A stretch of DNA of 64,000 bases from Butyrivibrio fibrisolvens 16/4 (GTDB lineage: Bacteria; Bacillota; Clostridia; Lachnospirales; Lachnospiraceae), in the NCBI GenBank assembly GCA_000209815.1, contig FP929036.1, forward strand, positions 1,807,906-1,871,905, written 5' to 3'. Below are positions 10,774 to 19,367 of this stretch, one piece after another; position 1 is the stretch's first letter, and each line of letters starts with the position of its first letter. The notes under the pieces were generated by a model, which saw nothing but the letters and a program-made list of their open reading frames with translations, was not told the origin of the DNA and did no database searches. Made by a program: the position numbers and the translations under genes.

Positions 10774-11501
10774 TTACTCGTCCCAATTATGATATACATT
10801 CTGAACATCATCATCTTCATCAAGAAGATCAAGTATTTTATTAATTTTGTATAAATCCTGCTCGTCTGTAAGCTCTACATATGTCTGAGGAATCATAGTA
10901 ACCTCAGCATCTGCCATAGGAATATTCTCAGCCTCAAGAGCTTCTCTAACAGCAGAGAAATCTTCTGGTGTAGTGTAGATTTCGAAGCAATCATCTTCCT
11001 CTGAGAAATCTTCTGCTCCAGCATCTAAGGCGATCATCATTAAATCATCAGCCTCCATAGAGCAATCCTCTTTAGAAACGATGATCTGTCCTCTATTATC
11101 AAACATAAATGATACACAACCTGGAGTACCAATGCTTCCGCCACCCTTTGTGAAAGCATTACGTACATTTGCAGCTGTACGGTTGCGATTGTCTGTAAGG
11201 CAATCTACGATGATTGCTGTACCATTTGGACCATATCCTTCATATGTAACTGACTCGTAATTTACAGCATCAGCATTACCTGCTGCCTTCTTAATACCAC
11301 TTTCGATAGTAGCATTAGGAACGTTATTAGCCTTAGCCTTTGCAATAACATCACGAAGCTTTGAATTATTATTAGGGTCTGGACCGCCTTCCTTAACTGC
11401 TACGGCAATCTCACGACCGATAATTGTAAAAATCTTACCCTTTGCAGCATCATTCTTTTCTTTTTGTGCTTAATATTAGCAAATTTTGAATGTCCTGACA
11501 T
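10774..11501 (-). CDS. yebC: YebC/PmpR-family DNA-binding protein, frameshifted
   Basis: YebC family proteins act as transcriptional regulators or, as shown more recently, ribosome-associated factors that relieve stalling at proline stretches. The N-terminus reads [14 protein letters not shown], then shifts frame. Adding one A to the A5 complement of T5 at 11461-11465 restores [15 protein letters not shown], followed by [31 protein letters not shown] and [17 protein letters not shown]-like segments, then the acidic C-terminal domain (10774-11106). The restored protein is about 242 residues, normal for the family. AGAGG precedes the ATG at 11501. Confidence 0.9.
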
Positions 11502-11561
11502 ATATTTATATACCTCTTTTCTTATTTTAAATCTCAAAAAATTATATCAAAAACACAAGTC

Positions 11562-12445
11562 TTATTCAACGTGACTTTTCCTACGAACATACACTTGTCC
11601 TATAACTTTTTCTGAGACATTTTTTACATAAAATATAAAGTTATCATCTTCTAGCTTGAAGGATGTGCCATCTTCTGGGATTTTTCCTAATAGAGAAATC
11701 AAATAGCCATTTAAAGTCTCATAATCCTCAGACAGATTCATTCCAAGTATTTCCTCCACTTCCTCTAATGTTGTGCTGCCGTCCATCATAAAGGAATCCT
11801 CAGTTCTCACCTCTATAGAAGCTTCTTCCTCATCATGCTCATCCTCGATATTACCAACTATTTCTTCAAGTATGTCCTCAAGTGAAAGAATACCTGATAC
11901 CTGACCATATTCGTCCATAACAATGACCATATGGCGTTTCTTAGACTGCATCTTAGCAAAAAGTGTATTAATACCGTGAGTTTCAGGCACAAATTCAGGA
12001 ACAGACATTAAATCCTGCAAATCCTTTACCTTAACATCATCAACATCTTTATCAAAATACGTAAGAATATCTTTTATATGAAGAATACCGATGATATTGT
12101 CCAAATCATCCAGATAAACAGGATAACGGCTCATATTATTATCATTTATAAATGAAATGGCCTCACGTAAAGTAAGCTCGCCATCAATAGCTACTATGTT
12201 TTTTCTGTGAGTCATAATATCTTTTACATCAGTATCAGAAAACTCAAAGATATTTTGAATCATAGCAGCCTCAGAAGCAAGAATATTACCATCTTCATGG
12301 CCCTCGTTAACAAGGGAGATTACATCCTCCTCAGTAACATTTTCCTGTTTGGATTTTCTATATAGGACAATTATTCCTATCAGCTCTCCAATAGCCAAAA
12401 TTATTAAAAAACAATTAAAATGTAGGGGCTGGACCCGTCTTCCAT
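11562..12445 (-). CDS. CBS-pair / CorC-HlyC domain protein, frameshifted
   Basis: A short-form member of the hemolysin C/CorC family, linked in some bacteria to divalent cation export. A single N-terminal membrane helix is followed by two CBS domains (IMTHRKNIVAIDGELTLREA; HMVIVMDEYGQVSGILSLEDILEEIVG) and a C-terminal CorC/HlyC transporter-associated domain (DGSTTLEEVEEILGM). The full DUF21 membrane domain of larger relatives is absent. The ATG at 12445 has a strong AAAGGAG site. The first 12 codons (MEDGSSPYILIV) run into a stop unless one T is added to the T6 complement of A6 at 12406-12411, which gives VFLIILAIGELIGIIVLYRK. The restored length is about 294 residues. Confidence 0.82.
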
Positions 12446-12486
12446 TCTTTACTCCTTTCAGATAAAAAATTGTTTATACACCAAAT

Positions 12487-12492
12487 ATTGTA
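12487..12492 (-). promoter_or_regulatory. candidate extended -10 for the CBS-domain gene
   Basis: On the minus strand TGATACAAT forms an extended -10 (TGnTACAAT) about 40 bases upstream of the ATG at 12445. No good -35 is seen, which is tolerated with an extended -10. It directly follows the terminator of the upstream gene. Confidence 0.4.
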
Positions 12493-12510
12493 TCATATCC
12501 CATGAAAAAA

Positions 12511-12534
12511 GACTAAACATTATGGTGTTTAGTC
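12511..12534 (-). terminator. terminator after coiled-coil gene
   Basis: A nine-base perfect stem (GACTAAACA with TGTTTAGTC), six-base loop, and a TTTTTT tract following in the leftward direction. It closes the rex unit. Confidence 0.85.
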
Positions 12535-12549
12535 TCTAAAGTTCATATA

Positions 12550-13329
12550 TTATTCAGATTCTGGAATATCCGAAACCTCTGAAGCTTCTAAATCTGCCTC
12601 AGTCTCTTCTGAATCCTTGGTTTCCTTGGATACCGCATCCAAATCTACATCTTCTAAATTAACATTCGATAAATCAGCTACTTCATCATCTGTTTTCGAC
12701 TTAGCTGTGGCATCATCAACCTTATCATTAGCAATTCCTATGTAGAAATCACCATTTTGCATATCAAAAAGATTAAGTACTTCCATACCAAAAACATCAT
12801 GCATGTAAGAATATATCTCTTTGTTATTAATCTCACGATTATGCTTTCTAATGACGTTCTTTTTAAGCTGGACTCTGATGTCCTTAATCCAGTTAGTGAT
12901 TTCCTCTGCCTCGGTGGAATTAGTACGAAGCTTGTCGTAACAATAATCCATTGTGGCCATCATAAGATCTCTATTAACCCGATCTGTCTCCTCAGGGAGA
13001 TCTTTTTGTTCTTCTTCGGCAGCCGCGATTCTTTCTTTGCACTCTTCAAGTAAACGCTTATCATCATCAAGCTTTTTGGAAATCAGGTCCGAGGTGCTAT
13101 CCATATTCTCCATAACTGAAGACATAAGACTCTCCTTAACCTTTTTCAAATCCTTAAGCTCTTTTTTCAGTTCCGCGTCTCGCTTTAGAAGCTCGCTTTC
13201 TTTTGCTTCAAGCTCTTTTACATCCTCAGGCTTTCCACCTAAAGCAAAAAGCCTGTGCCATTTCTGGTCTAATATAAGCATTGGAACCTTGATTTTAGAA
13301 ATTGCATTTTGAAAATCATGTTCTGCCAT
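12550..13329 (-). CDS. acidic coiled-coil protein of unknown function
   Basis: I do not recognise a named family. The protein (259 residues from the ATG at 13329, which has AGGTGA upstream) begins MAEHDFQNAISKIKVPMLIL. It contains a long charged heptad-rich region at about 37-120 (ELEAKESELLKRDAELKKEL), a middle globular part with DYCYDKLRTN and a Trp-containing segment, and a very acidic, Asp/Glu/Ser-rich tail after about residue 205. No signal peptide or membrane helix is visible. It follows rex by about 9 bp and shares its transcript, ending at the terminator at 12511-12534, so it may be under Rex control. That is inference from position only. Confidence 0.65.
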   Translation of the reverse strand: MAEHDFQNAISKIKVPMLILDQKWHRLFALGGKPEDVKELEAKESELLKRDAELKKELKDLKKVKESLMSSVMENMDSTSDLISKKLDDDKRLLEECKERIAAAEEEQKDLPEETDRVNRDLMMATMDYCYDKLRTNSTEAEEITNWIKDIRVQLKKNVIRKHNREINNKEIYSYMHDVFGMEVLNLFDMQNGDFYIGIANDKVDDATAKSKTDDEVADLSNVNLEDVDLDAVSKETKDSEETEADLEASEVSDIPESE

Positions 13330-13338
13330 AAAAATCAC

Positions 13339-13968
13339 CTACTTATTCTGCTGGGTAATATTATATGATAGCTGCATTAAACTGTCAGAAAGATGAACAT
13401 TTTCAATAACTACATCAGGAATATCATCCAAATCTACGTGAGCAAAATTCCAGATAGCATGAACTCCTAAGGAAACAAGCTTTAATGCTGTAGATTTAGC
13501 ATTTGCCTTTGGAAGTGTAAGAGCTGCTATTTCGACTTTATTGTTCTTAATGAAATCTGGAAGTTCGTCCAACATTTGAATAGGTAAGTCCCTAACAAGC
13601 TTCCCTTTTAACTCTGGATTGGTATCGAAAAGGCCGATTATCTTAAAGCCAACACGTTCGAACTTAACGTATCCTGCAATAGCCTGTCCTAAATTACCTG
13701 CACCAATAACAATAACATTATGAGTCTCATTTACACCTAAAATATTACCAATTTCATCGTGTAAATAAGCAACATTATATCCATAACCCTGCTGACCAAA
13801 GCCACCAAAATTGTTTAAATCCTGTCGTATTTGAGATGCCGTAACGTGCATACGCTTACTTAAATCATTTGAAGAAATGCGTTCAACACCATCATCAAGA
13901 AGCTCGCCTAAATATCTGTAGTATCTAGGAAGTCTTCTGATTACTGCCTGAGAAATTTGTTTGTCCAA
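13339..13968 (-). CDS. rex: redox-sensing transcriptional repressor Rex
   Basis: NADH/NAD+-sensing repressor of fermentation and redox genes. The 209-residue protein has an N-terminal winged helix (RRLPRYYRYLGELLDDGVERIS, ITASQIRQDLN-type recognition helix with QIRQDLNNFGGFGQQGYGY), then a Rossmann domain with VIVIGAGNLGQAIAGY and FDTNPELKG. It starts at TTG, supported by GGAGG eight bases upstream and the absence of any better codon. A consensus promoter carrying a Rex-type operator lies upstream at 13999-14038, so autoregulation is likely. Confidence 0.96.
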   Translation of the reverse strand: MDKQISQAVIRRLPRYYRYLGELLDDGVERISSNDLSKRMHVTASQIRQDLNNFGGFGQQGYGYNVAYLHDEIGNILGVNETHNVIVIGAGNLGQAIAGYVKFERVGFKIIGLFDTNPELKGKLVRDLPIQMLDELPDFIKNNKVEIAALTLPKANAKSTALKLVSLGVHAIWNFAHVDLDDIPDVVIENVHLSDSLMQLSYNITQQNK

Positions 13969-13998
13969 TATAAACGCCTCCTAAATAAAGATATTTTT

Positions 13999-14038
13999 AT
14001 TATAAAATCCTATAAAAAGTTTGTCAACAAATTAACAA
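13999..14038 (-). promoter_or_regulatory. rex promoter with Rex operator
   Basis: On the minus strand, TTGACA (14022-14027) and TATAAT (13999-14004) are separated by exactly 17 bases, a perfect vegetative promoter. The 18-bp element TTGTCAACAAATTAACAA at 14021-14038 matches the clostridial Rex operator pattern TTGTTAAnnnnTTAACAA with one deviation, and it covers the -35. This implies NADH-relieved autorepression of rex and the gene after it. Confidence 0.85.
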
Positions 14039-14046
14039 TTTCTACA

Positions 14047-15962
14047 CTATATACTACTGATTTCTTCCCACTGTTGATATAAGTCGTCTAGTTTAGCATT
14101 AATATCGTTCTGTTTCGCTGTTAATTCATTTAATTTTGCTGAATTTGTCATATTCTCAGGCTTAACAAATTCCTCGTCAATAGCAGCTTTTTCTGCTTCT
14201 AACTTTTCAATTTCTTCTTCTATTTTTGAAATGCGATTCTGAAGCTTTCTCTTCTCAGCTTCGATACGCTTTTGTTCCTTAAAATCAAGCTTTGCAGCAG
14301 TTGCCTCCTGAGAAGCACTAGCATTCAATGAAGACGATACAGCCCCTACGCCAAAAAGCTGCTCTTTTTAGCAATATAATCATCATAATTTCCAAGATAT
14401 TTTGTAAGTCCTCCAGCAGAAAGCTCAAGGATAGTATTTGCAGTTTTATTTACAAAATATCTGTCATGGCTAACATATAATAGAGTACCATCATATTCAT
14501 TCAAAGCCTCTTCCAGCATCTGTTTCGAATCCATATCAAGGTGGTTTGTAGGCTCATCAAGAATAAGTAAATTTGACTTTGAAAGCATAAGCTTTGCAAG
14601 TGAAACTCTACCTCTTTCTCCACCGGACAAATCACTGATACGCTTGAACACATCATCCTCTGTGAACATAAAGGCAGCAAGAGTATTACGGACCTTTGTC
14701 TCTGTAAGGAATGGATAAGCATCGTGAAGCTCACTAAAAATAGTATTAGATTCTGTTAATCCCTGCTGTTCCTGATCATAGTAGCCTACAGTTACATTGG
14801 CCCCGAAGCGAATCTCTCCTGACTCAAAATCAGTAAGACCATTTATACATTTAAGGATTGTAGTCTTGCCAGTTCCATTATCTCCTAGAATTGCAATCCT
14901 ATCACCCTTATGAACCTCAAAGGATAAATCTGTAAAGATATTTTTATCATCGTATGATTTGGTAACGTGAGAAAAATCTAATACATCCTTGCCGCTTTCC
15001 TTCTCGATTTCCAGCGTGAGTCGCATCTTTGGCATGTCCTTATCAGGAGCATCCATAACTTCCATCTTATCAAGTGTCTTCTTTCTACTTTCAGCACGCT
15101 TAATAGATTTTTCCCTATTAAATGACTGGAGCTTTTCAATAACAGCCTTCTGATGCTCTATTTCCTTTTGCTGCTTTTCATAGGAGCGCTCATAGGAAAG
15201 CTGATTAAGCTCCTTTTGAGCAACAAAAGAAGAATAATTACCTGTGTAAACTGTTGTCTTTCCATATGATAAATCAACTACATGGTCTGCCATCTTATCA
15301 AGGAAATATCTATCGTGGGCAACAATTACAACAGCCCCCTTATAAGATGCAAGATAGCCCTCTAACCACATAATAGAATTTAAATCCAAGTGGTTAATAG
15401 GCTCATCCAAAAGAAGTAAATCTGGTGTAGAAGCTAAAAGACGTCCAAGGCTGACACGAGTTTTCTGACCGCCAGACAGCTCGTTCATACTCTTTGTAAG
15501 GTCGTCTCCCTCAAAGCCAAGTCCCTTAAGGATACCTACTGCCTCTGAACGGAATGTATAGCCACCCAGCAAATCAAACTGATGCTGAAGCTTGTGATAG
15601 CTTTCCATAAAGGCTTCCATTTCAGATTGGTCTACCGAACTCATCTGAAGCTCCATGTCAGAAAGACGCTTTTCCATTGCAAGTAAATCTTCTCTGGCAG
15701 AAAGGACTGTGTCTAAAATATTGTTGCCAAAGGAATCCTCCTGGTACTGAGCCAAGTAACCCATGGTGGCATCCTTCTTTAGAGTAACCTCTCCGTCATC
15801 TGCAGGAAGCTCCCCAACGATGATTTTTAGAAGTGTAGACTTTCCTGTACCATTATTGCCGACAATAGCTACCTTTGAGCCCTCATCAACAGTAAATGTA
15901 GCATCTTTAATTATGGAATCCTCTCCAAAGGATTTATATATGTGTGAAACATTTAATAACAT
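14047..15962 (-). CDS. ABC-F family ATPase, frameshifted
   Basis: Duplicated-ATPase, soluble ABC-F protein of the translation-factor/ribosome-protection type. Each half has Walker A (GNNGTGKSTLLKIIVG; GDNGTGKTTILKCING), signature LSGGQKTRVSLGRLL or LSGGERGRVSLAKLM, and Walker B LLLLDEPINHLD or LLILDEPTNHLD. The linker between the halves is rich in Lys/Arg. The C-terminal coiled-coil arm is in another frame; adding one T (complement of A5 at 14353-14357) gives KKSSFFGVGAVSSSLNASAS and joins it, for about 638 residues. The start is the ATG at 15962 with AAGG upstream. The subtype (EttA/Uup/YdiF-like) is not decided; the C-terminal arm suggests a Uup/YdiF-like member. Confidence 0.92.
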
Positions 15963-15974
15963 AATATTTTCCTT

Positions 15975-16004
15975 AAAAAAAGCGCCCGACAAAATGCCAG
16001 GCGC
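15975..16004 (-). terminator. terminator after pnp
   Basis: GCGCC pairs with GGCGC (with further CTGGC/GTCGG pairing inside) and is followed by seven T in the leftward direction. It sits just upstream of the ABC-F ATG, so that gene needs its own promoter or readthrough. Confidence 0.85.
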
Positions 16005-16020
16005 ATTTGATTCTAGTTAA

Positions 16021-18102
16021 TTACTGAACATCCTTAATAGAGAAGCTGATACGTCCCATCTTGTCCTTGCCAAGGCAAACAACCTTAACAGTATCGCCAA
16101 GAGTAAGAACATCTTCTACTCTATCAATTCTCTCCTTAGCAATCTTTGAAATGTGAACCATTCCTTCCTTGCCAGGAGCAAACTCGATGAATGCACCGAA
16201 TTCTTTGATGCTGACAACCTTACCTGTAAGAATCTGATCCTTTTCGAAATCTGTAGTAATGATTTCAATCATTCTCTTAGCTTCATCCATCTTTGCAGCA
16301 TCTGTACCGCAGATAGAAACATTGCCATCATCTGTAATATCAATCTTAACATCGCATCTTGCAATGATTTCGTTGATTGTCTTTCCACGCTGTCCTACAA
16401 CATCACCAATCTTCTCTGGATCGATAGAAAGCTGGATAATCTTTGGAGCGTACTCTCCAACCTGTGGACGTGGCTCAGCAATAGCCTTGCTCATACAGTT
16501 GTCCATGATGAAGAATCTAGCCTCACGGCAACGAGCGATAGCACCCTCAACGATTGGACGTGTAAGACCGTGAATCTTAATATCCATCTGGATAGCTGTG
16601 ATACCTTCCTTAGTACCAGTAACCTTGAAGTCCATATCTCCGAAGAAGTCCTCAAGACCCTGAATATCTGTAAGAAGTACAAAATCGTCATCTGTATCAC
16701 CTGTAACAAGACCACAAGAGATACCAGCAACCATAGCCTTAATTGGAACACCTGCAGCCATAAGTGACATACAAGATGCACAAGTAGATGCCATTGATGT
16801 AGAACCATTAGACTCGAATGTCTCTGACACGGCACGGATAGCATATGGGAACTCTTCTGGTGTAGGAAGTACAGGAAGAAGTGCTCTCTCTGCAAGTGCA
16901 CCGTGACCGATTTCACGACGTCCTGGTCCACGTGATGGCTTTGTCTCACCTACTGAATATGCAGGGAAATTGTAGTGGTGCATATATCTCTTCTCAGTAA
17001 CAAATGCATCTAATCCATCAATCTTCTGAGCCTCTGAAAGAGGAGCAAGTGTAACAACGTCACAAATCTGTGTTTGACCACGAGTGAACATAGATGAACC
17101 ATGAACACGTGGAATAATATCTACCTCAGCAGCAAGTGGACGAATCTGTGTAATCTCACGACCATCTGGACGCTTGTGATCCTTAAGAATCATCTTACGT
17201 ACTGTCTTTTTCTCGTACTGGTAAATAGCCTCACCAAGAACTGCAAGCCATTCTTCGTTCTCTGCAAAAGCCTCTTCAAGACGCTCTGTAATCTGACGAA
17301 TGTTCTCCTCACGAACCTGCTTCTCATCTGTGAATACAGCCTCTTCCATCTCTGCTGGAGGAACGATTTCCTTCATCTTAGCGAAGAGCTCTTCTGGGAT
17401 AGCGCAAGAAGTGTACTCGTGCTTTGGCTTACCGCATTCCTTAACCATCTCATCGATGAAAGCGATAACTGTCTGGTTAACATCGTGGCACTTGTAAATA
17501 GCCTCAATCATCTTGTCCTCAGGGATGATATTAGCACCAGCCTCGATCATAATAACCTTTTCTCTTGTAGAAGCAACTGTAAGCTTAAGGTCTCCCTTAT
17601 CCCACTGCTCCTGTGATGGGTTAACAATGAACTCTCCATCAATCATACCCATCTGTGTCATAGCGCAAGGGCCATCAAATGGGATATCTGAAATACATGT
17701 AGCGATAGCAGCACCAAGCATAGCAACAAGCTCTGGACGGCACTGTGGATCTACAGCCATAACCATGTTGTTAAGTGTTACGTCATTACGATAATCCTTT
17801 GGGAAAAGTGGACGCATTGGTCTATCGATAACACGAGATGTAAGAACTGAATTTTCAGAAGCCTTACCCTCTCTCTTATTGAATCCACCTGGGATTTTAC
17901 CTACTGCGTATGTTTTCTCTTCGAACTCTACTGAAAGTGGGAAGAAATCGATGCCATCACGTGGCTTATCAGATGCTGTAGCAGTTGAAAGAACTGTTGT
18001 ATCACCATACTGAATAAATGCTGCTCCATTAGCCTGAGCTGCAACTCTGCCGATATCTACACGAAGTGTTCTACCAGCTAAATCCATTGTAAATGTCTTC
18101 AT
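16021..18102 (-). CDS. pnp: polynucleotide phosphorylase
   Basis: 3'-5' phosphorolytic exoribonuclease of RNA turnover. The 693-residue protein has two RNase PH-like domains, the first with FFPLSVEFEEKTYAVGKIPGGF and the second with GHGALAERALLPVLP and the phosphate-site SNGSTSMASTCASCM. A KH domain follows at about 555-610 (DVVGQRGKTINEIIARC), then an S1 domain at about 620-690 (GAFIEFAPGKEGMVHISKIA). It follows rpsO, the conserved order, with a large hairpin in between that probably serves as an RNA-processing or autoregulation site. Confidence 0.97.
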   Translation of the reverse strand: MKTFTMDLAGRTLRVDIGRVAAQANGAAFIQYGDTTVLSTATASDKPRDGIDFFPLSVEFEEKTYAVGKIPGGFNKREGKASENSVLTSRVIDRPMRPLFPKDYRNDVTLNNMVMAVDPQCRPELVAMLGAAIATCISDIPFDGPCAMTQMGMIDGEFIVNPSQEQWDKGDLKLTVASTREKVIMIEAGANIIPEDKMIEAIYKCHDVNQTVIAFIDEMVKECGKPKHEYTSCAIPEELFAKMKEIVPPAEMEEAVFTDEKQVREENIRQITERLEEAFAENEEWLAVLGEAIYQYEKKTVRKMILKDHKRPDGREITQIRPLAAEVDIIPRVHGSSMFTRGQTQICDVVTLAPLSEAQKIDGLDAFVTEKRYMHHYNFPAYSVGETKPSRGPGRREIGHGALAERALLPVLPTPEEFPYAIRAVSETFESNGSTSMASTCASCMSLMAAGVPIKAMVAGISCGLVTGDTDDDFVLLTDIQGLEDFFGDMDFKVTGTKEGITAIQMDIKIHGLTRPIVEGAIARCREARFFIMDNCMSKAIAEPRPQVGEYAPKIIQLSIDPEKIGDVVGQRGKTINEIIARCDVKIDITDDGNVSICGTDAAKMDEAKRMIEIITTDFEKDQILTGKVVSIKEFGAFIEFAPGKEGMVHISKIAKERIDRVEDVLTLGDTVKVVCLGKDKMGRISFSIKDVQ

Positions 18103-18133
18103 GGTTTTCTCCTTATAAACTTAAATTATATTA

Positions 18134-18232
18134 AGCTCTAACCCGAAACTACTGAAAATGAAGCGAACTTCTATAACCTCTGGCTTATAAAAAGCCTTTC
18201 GCTAACAAATTCAGTGGCTTCGGATTGGGCTC
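18134..18232 (-). ncRNA. long hairpin between rpsO and pnp
   Basis: Three nested helices. The outer arms (18134-18156 and 18210-18232) are imperfect, with about 17-18 of 23 positions matching. A middle GCGAA/TTCGC pair lies at 18163-18167 and 18198-18202. The inner hairpin GGCTT-ATAAA-AAGCC lies at 18182-18196. In enterobacteria the rpsO-pnp intergenic hairpin is cut by RNase III and mediates pnp autoregulation; the same role is an inference here from position and shape. No open frame is credible in it. Confidence 0.6.
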
Positions 18233-18254
18233 GAAAACTAATTCATAGAAAAAT

Positions 18255-18276
18255 GAGCGGAGAATACACTCCGCTC
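18255..18276 (-). terminator. terminator after rpsO
   Basis: Perfect 8-bp GC-rich stem (GAGCGGAG with CTCCGCTC), six-base loop, then ATTTTTC in the leftward direction. It lies just past the rpsO stop and upstream of the pnp leader hairpin. Confidence 0.85.
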
Positions 18277-18283
18277 GTATAGA

Positions 18284-18549
18284 TTACTTTCTTAAGCCAA
18301 GACGCTCAATAATTGAACGATATCTCTCAATGTCTGTGTTCTTAAGGTATGCAAGAAGGTTTCTTCTCTTACCAACCATCTTCATCATACCACGACGTGA
18401 ATGATGATCACCTGGGTTAGCCTTAAGGTGCTCTGTAAGCTCTGAAATACGAGCTGTAAGAACTGCGATCTGAACCTCTGGAGAACCTGTATCACCAGCT
18501 GTTCTAGCGTACTCATTGATAATAGCCTGCTTCTTTCTTTTGTAATCAT
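18284..18549 (-). CDS. rpsO: 30S ribosomal protein S15, frameshifted
   Basis: Primary-binding small-subunit protein. Read from the ATG at 18549 (GGAGG upstream), the first codons MITKE are followed by a frame break. One extra A (T3 at 18534-18536 or T4 at 18538-18541 on the plus strand) restores [20 protein letters not shown], then [38 protein letters not shown] and [18 protein letters not shown], ending LGLRK. The restored 88 residues are exactly the normal S15 length. S15 is highly conserved and normally retained intact, so the break is almost certainly a sequence error. Confidence 0.95.
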
Positions 18550-18569
18550 TTTAACTACCTCCTAATAAA

Positions 18570-18627
18570 ACTGTAAATATGCCGTAACTAAGGCGAAGGT
18601 CGGAGTGTCCTAAACCTGAGTTACAGT
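18570..18627 (-). promoter_or_regulatory. structured rpsO leader
   Basis: In the transcript, GTAACTCAGG can pair with CCTTAGTTAC (18615-18624 with 18584-18593), and ACTGTA with TACAGT further out. This makes a two-tier hairpin ending about 20 bases before the ribosome-binding site. S15 represses its own mRNA through leader structures in several phyla, so a similar control is plausible but not shown. Confidence 0.5.
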
Positions 18628-18642
18628 AAAAAGTACTTTAGT

Positions 18643-18671
18643 ATAATATCACAGCCTACTAAATATGTAAA
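18643..18671 (-). promoter_or_regulatory. rpsO promoter
   Basis: On the minus strand TTTACA (18666-18671) and TATTAT (18643-18648) are spaced by 17 bases, with TGA before the -10 making it an extended -10. It is the only good promoter match between the DUF4340 gene and rpsO. Confidence 0.65.
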
Positions 18672-18696
18672 TATCGAAAAATCCCATAGATTATAG

Positions 18697-19305
18697 CTAT
18701 AGCAAATCCTGAACGCCGTATTCACAAAGCTTGCCTAATTTACCACCATTTACATATACTGTCGTAAAGTCATAATTAACTGCAAAATAGACCTTGCCAG
18801 TAGCCTCATCTATATTGCCAACCGAAATAATAATATAATTATCATTATCCTCCCCAAGAGTAAATGTCTTGGAATCCTGGCTAAGACCATATTTGCTGCC
18901 ATCAGCATTTTCTATAATCTCAACACTTCTTATGTCTGAGAGATAATTTAAAATCTTATCTATTCTTTCTTGATTAATATTCATATCAGGGTCGTCAGTA
19001 TATACCCATTTGTCATCTATATATTCAAAGCCTAATACAATACCATTGGAATCAGTCATGGAGAATTTATATATTTCATCTTTGGAAATATAAATAATCT
19101 GTTCGCCTTTTTCTTTGTCAAGACTTGCCTCATCTAAAAGAGCTGCTTTAGAGGTTTCAGCGTCCTGTTCTTTACCTCGTCCAGAGACACCTATACCACC
19201 TTCTTTATAATTGAAAATAGAGTAAAAGATAATTAATCCAAGTAATGCAAATACCAAAATCAAAAGAACAATCTTTAATCCCTTAGATTGAAGAAATTTA
19301 TCCAT
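18697..19305 (-). CDS. membrane-anchored DUF4340-like protein
   Basis: The 202-residue protein has one N-terminal membrane helix at about 10-30 (KIVLLILVFALLGLIIFYSI), a linker with charged residues, and a domain resembling DUF4340 at about 65-195: FEYIDDKWVYTDDPDMNINQ, IENADGSKYGLS and GNIDEATGKVYFAVNYD. DUF4340 proteins are often linked to gliding or ABC export systems, but none is present here, so the function is unknown. It follows purA, separated by a strong terminator, and precedes the rpsO promoter, so it is probably monocistronic. Confidence 0.75.
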   Translation of the reverse strand: MDKFLQSKGLKIVLLILVFALLGLIIFYSIFNYKEGGIGVSGRGKEQDAETSKAALLDEASLDKEKGEQIIYISKDEIYKFSMTDSNGIVLGFEYIDDKWVYTDDPDMNINQERIDKILNYLSDIRSVEIIENADGSKYGLSQDSKTFTLGEDNDNYIIISVGNIDEATGKVYFAVNYDFTTVYVNGGKLGKLCEYGVQDLL

Positions 19306-19326
19306 AACCCCTCCTTAAAACAAAAA

Positions 19327-19360
19327 GAATTGCTTTACAACTAATATTGTAAAGCAATTC
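19327..19360 (-). terminator. terminator after purA
   Basis: Perfect 14-bp stem (19327-19340 with 19347-19360), six-base loop, followed by TTTTTG in the leftward direction, directly after the restored purA stop at 19368. Its position supports that stop over the out-of-frame one at 19298. Confidence 0.9.
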
Positions 19361-19367
19361 TGACTGA

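Noticed and set aside
16153-16767. Long plus-strand frames opposite pnp and other minus-strand genes
   Set aside because: They are antisense shadows of well-recognised coding genes, without ribosome-binding sites or family matches.
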